A DNA stretch of 5,638 bases, from contig JAFANL010000045.1 of NCBI GenBank assembly GCA_019232735.1, positions 1 to 5,638 on the forward strand, written 5' to 3'. The notes beneath the pieces are model-generated. The model saw only the letters and a list, made by a program, of their open reading frames with translations. It ran no database searches and was not told the origin of the DNA. Origin of the DNA: Aquitalea sp. Lineage in GTDB: Bacteria; Pseudomonadota; Gammaproteobacteria; Burkholderiales; Chromobacteriaceae. This document shows positions 1 through 3,657 of this stretch, piece after piece; positions within the stretch are counted from its first letter, which is position 1, and every line of letters begins with the position of its first letter. A program made the position numbers and the translations under genes.

Positions 1-27
1 GATGGCAGCGGATTGCCGCCCACGCTG

Positions 28-759
28 TCAATGCTTGCGCGGGGCCAGGTAGGCCAGCCAGCGTTGTTCTGCCTGCTTGAATAGCCAGACAAACAGAAAG
101 GTCAGTACCAGGTAGATGGCGCCGGCCACCAGGAACGGCTCGAAAGCCATATAGGTGTCGCTGTAGATGCGGCGTGCCACGCCGGTGATGTCGGCCAGGG
201 TAACCAGGCCGGCCACCGCCGTGCTTTGCATCATCATGATCACTTCATTGCTGTAGGCCGGCAGGGCACGGCGCAGGGCAGAGGGAATCACGATACGGCG
301 CATCATCAGCCACTTGCTCATGCCCATGGCGCGGGCGGCTTCGATTTCGCCCCAGTGGGTGGTGCGGATCTGGCCGGCGATGATTTCGGTGGTGTAGGCC
401 GCAGTGTTGAGGGTAAAGGCCAGAATGGCGCAGAACCAGGCATCCTGCAGGTATTGCCACATCCAGCTTTCCCGCACGGCATCGAACTGCGACAGGCCGT
501 AATAGATGATGAATAGCTGCACCAGCAGCGGCGTGCCGCGGAATACATAGGTGTACAGCCATACGCTGCCGGCAAGCAGGCGGTTTCTGGACACCCGGCC
601 CAGCGCCAGCGGAACAGCCAGCAGCATGCCCAGCAGCAACGATGCGCCCAGTAGCTCCAGGGTCATGACCACGCCGTCGCTGGTACTCAGCAGCGGCTGT
701 CCATCAGCACCGCCCAGAAAGGCCGGCAGCTTGTCCAGAATCAGATGGAAGTCGATCAC
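28..759 (-). CDS. hisM: HisM-type permease of a basic amino acid ABC transporter
   Basis: This 243-residue protein is one of the two inner-membrane subunits of a polar/basic amino acid ABC importer. It forms the channel with the HisQ-like partner encoded immediately upstream. Hydrophobic segments lie near residues 30-53, 64-90, 107-130 and 207-228. RGTPLLVQ at 74-81 is typical of the HisM/ArtM family, and the cytoplasmic EAA loop that docks on the ATPase is clear (EAARAMG at 140-146, IP at 158-159, then ALPAYSNE). Length matches HisM (about 235-240). The start codon is GTG at 757-759. It overlaps the hisQ-like stop (TGA, 756-758) as GTGA and has a strong AAGGAG eight bases upstream, so translation is probably coupled. 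Family is certain; histidine versus arginine/lysine/ornithine specificity cannot be read from the permease. Confidence 0.93.
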   Translation of the reverse strand: MIDFHLILDKLPAFLGGADGQPLLSTSDGVVMTLELLGASLLLGMLLAVPLALGRVSRNRLLAGSVWLYTYVFRGTPLLVQLFIIYYGLSQFDAVRESWMWQYLQDAWFCAILAFTLNTAAYTTEIIAGQIRTTHWGEIEAARAMGMSKWLMMRRIVIPSALRRALPAYSNEVIMMMQSTAVAGLVTLADITGVARRIYSDTYMAFEPFLVAGAIYLVLTFLFVWLFKQAEQRWLAYLAPRKH

Positions 760-1445
760 AGGCCGTTCTCCTTCAGACCAGTGGAATAGCGACGCTCCAG
801 CATGCCCAGCAGCACATTGGAGACGCTGGTGATCACCAGGAAGATCAGCGCCACCAGCATGTAGACGGTGAAGGGTTCCTGGGTGTTGGACTTGGCCGCA
901 TCGGCGCGATACATCACATCATTCAGTCCGATGACCGACACCAGGGCGGTGGATTTCACCAGCACCAGCCAGTTATTGGTAAAGCTGGGCAGGGCGAAAC
1001 GCACCATCTGCGGAAAGGTAATGCGCCAGAAGATGCGCAGCGGACCCATGCCATAGGCAGCGCCGGCTTCCATCTGGCCTTTGGGGACAGCCATGATGGC
1101 ACCCCGGAAGGTTTCGGTCATGTAGGCACCGAAGATGAAACCCAGTGTCAGCACTCCGGCGACGAAGGGGTCGATGTCCGGTGCGGCCCAGCCCATGGCT
1201 GTCGCCAGGTCATTGAGCAGCATCTGCACGCCAAAGAACAGCAGGAACATCCACACCAGGTCGGGTACGCCACGCACCACGGTGGAGTACAGCTCGGCCA
1301 GGGTGCGCAAGGGCTTGGACGGCGCCATCTTGAACATGGCACCGATCAGGCCCAGCACCACGGAAACGGCCAGCGAAGCTGCGGCCAGTTTCAGTGTCAG
1401 CACCGCTCCGTCGAGGATGCTGGGAACATATCCATGTAAAAACAT
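756..1445 (-). CDS. hisQ: HisQ-type permease of a basic amino acid ABC transporter
   Basis: This 229-residue protein is the second inner-membrane subunit, partner of the HisM-like protein. It carries the HisQ signature RGVPDLVWMFLLFFG (58-72), the segment TLGFIFGAYMTETFRGA (100-116), an EAA loop with E126-A127-G128 and G132, and the C-terminal LERRYSTGL (216-224). These match enteric HisQ closely as I remember it. A longer reading frame begins at 1505. I chose ATG at 1443-1445 because MFLHGY aligns with the family N-terminus and AGGGG lies eight bases upstream (1454-1458). The extra 20 residues of the longer form would also overrun the intergenic stem-loop. The EAA loop has Gly in place of the second Ala, which is common in HisQ/ArtQ. 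It is cotranscribed with hisM by overlap and lies 69 bases after the receptor A gene. Confidence 0.92.
   Translation of the reverse strand: MFLHGYVPSILDGAVLTLKLAAASLAVSVVLGLIGAMFKMAPSKPLRTLAELYSTVVRGVPDLVWMFLLFFGVQMLLNDLATAMGWAAPDIDPFVAGVLTLGFIFGAYMTETFRGAIMAVPKGQMEAGAAYGMGPLRIFWRITFPQMVRFALPSFTNNWLVLVKSTALVSVIGLNDVMYRADAAKSNTQEPFTVYMLVALIFLVITSVSNVLLGMLERRYSTGLKENGL
768..773 (-). promoter_or_regulatory. Ribosome binding site of the hisM-like gene
   Basis: AAGGAG on the minus strand lies eight bases before the GTG at 759, inside the last codons of the hisQ-like gene. It supports the GTG start and translational coupling. Confidence 0.8.
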
Positions 1446-1453
1446 TCGTACTA

Positions 1454-1458
1454 CCCCT
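1454..1458 (-). promoter_or_regulatory. Ribosome binding site deciding the hisQ-like start
   Basis: AGGGG on the minus strand is spaced eight bases from the ATG at 1445. No comparable site precedes the alternative in-frame start at 1505, so the shorter protein is favoured. Confidence 0.65.
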
Positions 1459-1481
1459 GTGTTTCCCGGGAAGGGACGGTA

Positions 1482-1499
1482 CGGGCAGTGGGCTGCCCG
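1482..1499 (-). other. Intergenic stem-loop after receptor A gene
   Basis: A perfect 7-bp inverted repeat (CGGGCAG / CTGCCCG) with a 4-base loop begins about 15 bases after the receptor A stop codon. No T-run follows it on the minus strand, so it is unlikely to be a full intrinsic terminator. A role as 3'-end stabiliser or partial attenuator between receptor and permease genes is inferred, by analogy with the REP element between hisJ and hisQ in enterics. Confidence 0.6.
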
Positions 1500-1514
1500 C
1501 ACCACCGCGACGGT

Positions 1515-2279
1515 TTATTTGCCGTAGATGTCGAAGCTGAAGTACTTCTTCTGGATCTTGTCGTAGCTGCCGTCGGCGCGAATCTGCTTCAGCGCCTTGT
1601 TGATGCGCTCCAGAAGGGCCTTGTCGGTTTTGCGCACCGCCACGGCGGCACCTTCACCGAAGTACTTCACCTCGTTGTACTCCGGGCCGGCAAAGGCATA
1701 ACCCTTGCCTGCCGGGGTCTTGATGAAGTCGGACTCGCCCACGGCGGCATCGACAAAGCTGGCATCCACGCGGCCAGCCTTCAGGTCAAGGAAGGATTCC
1801 GGTGCCTTGGCGTAGGACACTAGTTTTGCACCCAGCTTCACCCAGTTGTCGCGGGCATATTTTTCCTGGATGGACGAGCGCAGCACGCCGATCTTCTTGC
1901 CCTTGAACCAGGCGTCATTGACCGGGCTGCCTGCCTTGGCCACCAGGCGGCTGGGCATGTTGTAGTACTTGTCCGAGAAGTTGACGACCTTCTTGCGCTC
2001 TTCGGTGATGTTCATCGACGCAATGATGGCGTCGAACTTGCGTGCCTGCAGGGCAGGGATGATGCCGTCAAAGTCTTGCGGCACCACTTCGCAAGTCACT
2101 TTCATGGCCGAGCACAGGGCCTGGGCGATATCAGGGTCGAAGCCCTTCATCTTGCCGTCCGGGCCTTGCTGGGAAAACGGGGGGTAACTGGCATCGGTGG
2201 CAAAGCGCAGGGTTTCGCTATGGGCAGCCGCGGTCATGCCGAGCGCGCAGGCGCCCAGCACCATGAGGGACTTGTACAT
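1515..2279 (-). CDS. Periplasmic basic amino acid-binding protein A (HisJ/LAO family)
   Basis: This 254-residue receptor delivers a polar or basic amino acid to the HisQ/HisM channel. The start is ATG at 2277-2279, with GGAG five bases upstream; a frame opening at 2306 would add nine residues that spoil the signal peptide. The signal peptide is residues 1-21, with likely cleavage AHS|ETL. Residues expected to contact ligand by alignment with HisJ/LAO are D29, Y32, F70, S88, R95 and D177. The Cys pair 56/63 has the same spacing as the HisJ disulfide, and the C-terminus KKYFSFDIYGK is typical. Unusual points are A87, N90 and I137 where HisJ/LAO have Ser, Ser and Thr. Residues 8-11 (LGAC) faintly resemble a lipobox but leave too short a signal peptide. 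The ligand is unproven; arginine, lysine, ornithine and histidine are all candidates. Confidence 0.93.
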   Translation of the reverse strand: MYKSLMVLGACALGMTAAAHSETLRFATDASYPPFSQQGPDGKMKGFDPDIAQALCSAMKVTCEVVPQDFDGIIPALQARKFDAIIASMNITEERKKVVNFSDKYYNMPSRLVAKAGSPVNDAWFKGKKIGVLRSSIQEKYARDNWVKLGAKLVSYAKAPESFLDLKAGRVDASFVDAAVGESDFIKTPAGKGYAFAGPEYNEVKYFGEGAAVAVRKTDKALLERINKALKQIRADGSYDKIQKKYFSFDIYGK

Positions 2280-2311
2280 GGTTTCTCCGGTGGGTGTGTG
2301 TGGCAATGCCA

Positions 2312-2333
2312 GCCGGCAGATGCAACTGCCGGC
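2312..2333 (-). other. Intergenic stem-loop between the two receptor genes
   Basis: A perfect 8-bp inverted repeat (GCCGGCAG / CTGCCGGC) with a 6-base loop sits in the 86-base gap after receptor B. There is no T-run downstream on the minus strand. Its GGCAG/CTGCC core is shared with the stem-loop at 1482-1499. The likely effect is mRNA stabilisation or partial attenuation. The rest of the gap (2334-2365) is very GC-rich with several GGCC tracts and no other clear signal. Confidence 0.6.
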
Positions 2334-2365
2334 GTGGCCGGGGCTAGGAGGCCGGGAGGGCCGGT

Positions 2366-3130
2366 TTAGCCGCCGTAGACGTCAAAGCGGAAGTACTTGT
2401 CCTGTACTTTCTTGTAGCTGCCGTCCTTGCGGATTTGCTCGATGGCCTTGTTCAGGCGGTTTGTCAGTGCCTGATTGCCTTTTTTCACGGCAATGCCGGC
2501 CCCCAGGCCGAAGTACTTCACGTCGGCATAGTTGGGGCCGACAAAGGCATAGCCCTTGCCGCCATCGGTCTTGAGGAATTCCTGTTCGCCCACCGCGCCG
2601 TCGACGAAGACGGCATCCACGCGACCGGCTTTCAGATCAAGAAAGGATTCCGGCGACTTGGTGTAAGCCACGATGGTGGCGCCGTTCTTGCCCCAGAAGT
2701 CGCGGGCGAATTTTTCCTGGGTGGAGGCACGCAGCACGCCGATCTTCTTGCCCTTGAAGGAAGTTTGCGACACCTGGGTGTTGCTCTTGGCCACGATGCG
2801 GCTGGCGATGTTGTAGTACTTGTTGCTGAAGTCGACGGCCTTCTTGCGCTCTTCGGTGATCTGCATCGAGGACAGGATGGCATCGAACTTGTTGGCGTTC
2901 AGGGCCGGGATCAGGCCGTCCCAGTCTTGCGGCACGATCTGACAGCTTACTTTCATGGCAGCACACAGTGCATTGGCCATATCGATGTCAAAGCCTTCCG
3001 GCTTGCCATCTGCGCCTTGTTTGGAGAACGGAGGGTAGTTGAGGTCTACACCAAAGCGGACGGTTTCTGCGTGGGCGGCAAAACCGGACAGGCTGGCTGC
3101 AACGGTGGCGGCAAAAATAAGCTTCTTCAT
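2366..3130 (-). CDS. Periplasmic basic amino acid-binding protein B (HisJ/LAO family)
   Basis: This first gene of the transporter cluster encodes a 254-residue periplasmic receptor. The signal peptide MKKLIFAATVAASLSGFAAHA ends in a good AHA|E cleavage site. HisJ/LAO-type pocket residues are D29, Y32, W70, S87, S88, R95, T137 and D177. Cys 56 and 63 match the HisJ disulfide pair, and the C-terminus DKYFRFDVYGG is nearly that of HisJ. An ungapped hand alignment with receptor A gives about two thirds identity over the mature protein, so the pair arose by duplication. The pocket differs at several contacts (W70 versus F70, S87 versus A87, Q90 versus N90, T137 versus I137), which suggests overlapping but distinct ligands, as for ArgT and HisJ in Salmonella. 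The ATG at 3128-3130 has only a weak purine-rich site upstream. Confidence 0.93.
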   Translation of the reverse strand: MKKLIFAATVAASLSGFAAHAETVRFGVDLNYPPFSKQGADGKPEGFDIDMANALCAAMKVSCQIVPQDWDGLIPALNANKFDAILSSMQITEERKKAVDFSNKYYNIASRIVAKSNTQVSQTSFKGKKIGVLRASTQEKFARDFWGKNGATIVAYTKSPESFLDLKAGRVDAVFVDGAVGEQEFLKTDGGKGYAFVGPNYADVKYFGLGAGIAVKKGNQALTNRLNKAIEQIRKDGSYKKVQDKYFRFDVYGG

Positions 3131-3152
3131 AAGTGTCTTTGCTTCTCGCTTG

Positions 3153-3182
3153 GCAAGAACGGGGCGGGGAACCCTGTCTTGC
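3153..3182 (-). other. Hairpin just upstream of the receptor B start
   Basis: GCAAGA (3153-3158) pairs with TCTTGC (3177-3182). A short GGG/CCC helix can form inside, across a 2x2 internal loop. In the transcript the structure ends 22 bases before the ATG at 3130, so the ribosome site lies in the single-stranded gap after it. It could protect the 5' side of the message or influence initiation; function is inferred. Confidence 0.4.
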
Positions 3183-3291
3183 AGTCTTACTTTGTAAACC
3201 CGGCCTGGATGGGGGTGCTACCGTCTGGGCGACGTCAGCATGGCCGGAACCTGTTGTTGTTATGCCTGCAATGCCTCCTGTGAAGGCACCG

Positions 3292-3319
3292 GGCAATGGT
3301 GGCATGAAATATTGCCACC
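3292..3319 (-). other. Leader segment with two mutually exclusive stems
   Basis: GGTGGCA (3298-3304) pairs perfectly with TGCCACC (3313-3319) around an 8-base loop. GGCAAT (3292-3297) can instead pair with ATTGCC (3311-3316), which shares bases with the first stem. The two helices cannot coexist. This is the geometry of a switch, although no terminator is visible next to it. Confidence 0.4.
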
Positions 3320-3369
3320 CAACAATCAGTCGCATTTGGACCTGTTGGCCCGAAACGGCGAAGGGGCGC

Positions 3370-3398
3370 ATTCTACGCCTATTTGTATCCAATGTGAA
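3370..3398 (-). promoter_or_regulatory. Sigma70-like promoter of the transporter operon
   Basis: On the minus strand TTCACA (3393-3398) and TAGAAT (3370-3375) each match the sigma70 consensus at five of six positions, with an ideal 17-base spacer. It faces receptor B and is the best promoter I could find on this strand of the intergenic region. The predicted start site is near 3363. The spacer overlaps one copy of the TTGTATnCAATGT repeat, which suggests control by a bound regulator. Confidence 0.55.
3383..3395. repeat. TTGTATnCAATGT repeat, copy 1 (inside transporter promoter)
   Basis: TTGTATCCAATGT differs by one base from the copy at 3438-3450. It covers the spacer and part of the -35 of the transporter promoter, the place where a bound repressor would block RNA polymerase. 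Confidence 0.5.
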
Positions 3399-3400
3399 AT

Positions 3401-3414
3401 ATGATCAAAATCAT
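3401..3414. promoter_or_regulatory. FNR/CRP-family-like palindrome
   Basis: ATGAT-CAAA-ATCAT is a perfect inverted repeat that keeps the TGAT-N4-ATCA core of FNR/ANR sites; only the outermost bases differ from TTGAT-N4-ATCAA. It sits two bases upstream of the -35 of the transporter promoter, centred near -44 from the predicted start, close to the activating position of FNR-type proteins. It is in an AT-rich stretch, so chance is possible. Confidence 0.35.
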
Positions 3415-3437
3415 GCACTTAGCTATTGATTGTCTGA

Positions 3438-3450
3438 TTGTATACAATGT
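3438..3450. repeat. TTGTATnCAATGT repeat, copy 2 (palindromic core)
   Basis: TTGTATACAATGT contains the perfect 10-base palindrome TTGTATACAA, whose GT-AT-AC centre resembles operators of the FadR branch of GntR regulators. It starts 55 bp from copy 1, about five helical turns, so the two copies could be bound cooperatively. The regulator is unknown. Confidence 0.45.
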
Positions 3451-3478
3451 AGGCTGTCACGGCCTTTGTGTAATTGGC

Positions 3479-3494
3479 TGTCGCATTGCTATAA
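3479..3494 (+). promoter_or_regulatory. ArgR(AraC-family)-like half-site, copy 1
   Basis: TGTCGC (3479-3484), eight bases, then AA (3493-3494) fits TGTCGC-N8-AA, the half-site I recall for Pseudomonas aeruginosa ArgR. A weaker segment in the same register lies 21 bp upstream (CACGGC-N8-AA from 3458). It overlaps a TATAAG hexamer (3490-3495) that could be an alternative -10. Confidence 0.4.
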
Positions 3495-3576
3495 GGCAAA
3501 TCGTGGGAGAAATGCCGGTTCTGCCGTGCTGGTCGGCGTTTCATGCTGCACTGCATCCCATCTTTCTGTAAGTCGG

Positions 3577-3597
3577 TGTCGCATTAAGGAAATCCCG
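3577..3597 (+). promoter_or_regulatory. ArgR(AraC-family)-like half-site, copy 2, next to the gdhB promoter
   Basis: TGTCGC (3577-3582), eight bases, then AA (3591-3592) again fits TGTCGC-N8-AA-N5. Exactly 21 bp upstream, at 3556, a weak counterpart keeps only the first T, a C and the AA at 3570-3571. The site ends at the -35 position of the proposed gdhB promoter, where AraC-type activators touch RNA polymerase. Confidence 0.45.
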
Positions 3598-3613
3598 TAG
3601 GTAGCGGGCTTAC

Positions 3614-3619
3614 TACAAT
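3614..3619 (+). promoter_or_regulatory. Candidate -10 of the gdhB promoter
   Basis: TACAAT matches TATAAT at five of six positions and would start transcription near 3626, giving a leader of about 32 bases. The sequence at the -35 position (3591-3596) is poor, which suits an activator-dependent promoter. An alternative is TATAAG at 3490-3495 with a weak TTGTGT 18 bases upstream. Confidence 0.4.
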
Positions 3620-3657
3620 GCCCCGACACAAACCGTGCATACAACAAGAGAAGCCCC

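Larger units (their letters stand above)
3131..3363 (-). other. Predicted long untranslated leader of the transporter operon
   Basis: If transcription starts about seven bases after the -10 hexamer at 3370-3375, the message carries roughly 230 untranslated bases before receptor B. The stretch has no convincing coding sequence on either strand. It contains two hairpins, listed separately. I did not recognise a known riboswitch class, nor a leader peptide rich in histidine or arginine codons. Length depends entirely on the predicted start site. Confidence 0.45.

Noticed and set aside
4..20. Possible stem-loop after the hisM-like gene
   Set aside because: GGCAGC/GCCGCC pairs with a mismatch, there is no T-run in view, and the sequence is cut at the window edge.
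2247..2258. Lipobox-like LGAC in the receptor A signal peptide
   Set aside because: Cys 11 would leave only a 10-residue signal peptide, and a normal cleavage site AHS|E follows at 21/22.
2435..3283. 282-codon open frame on the plus strand
   Set aside because: It is antisense to receptor B for most of its length, with a composition typical of a shadow frame and no recognisable domain.
2988..3392. 134-codon minus-strand frame across the leader, with RRRMR near its start
   Set aside because: It starts upstream of the predicted transcription start and overlaps receptor B in another frame. It has no good ribosome site, so I do not read it as a leader peptide.
3475..3490. Sigma54-like element TGGC-N7-TTGCT facing gdhB
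   Set aside because: The GG and GC are correctly spaced, but the central bases do not match TGGCAC and no enhancer site was seen. The ArgR-like half-site overlaps and explains it equally well; it deserves a scan, not a call.
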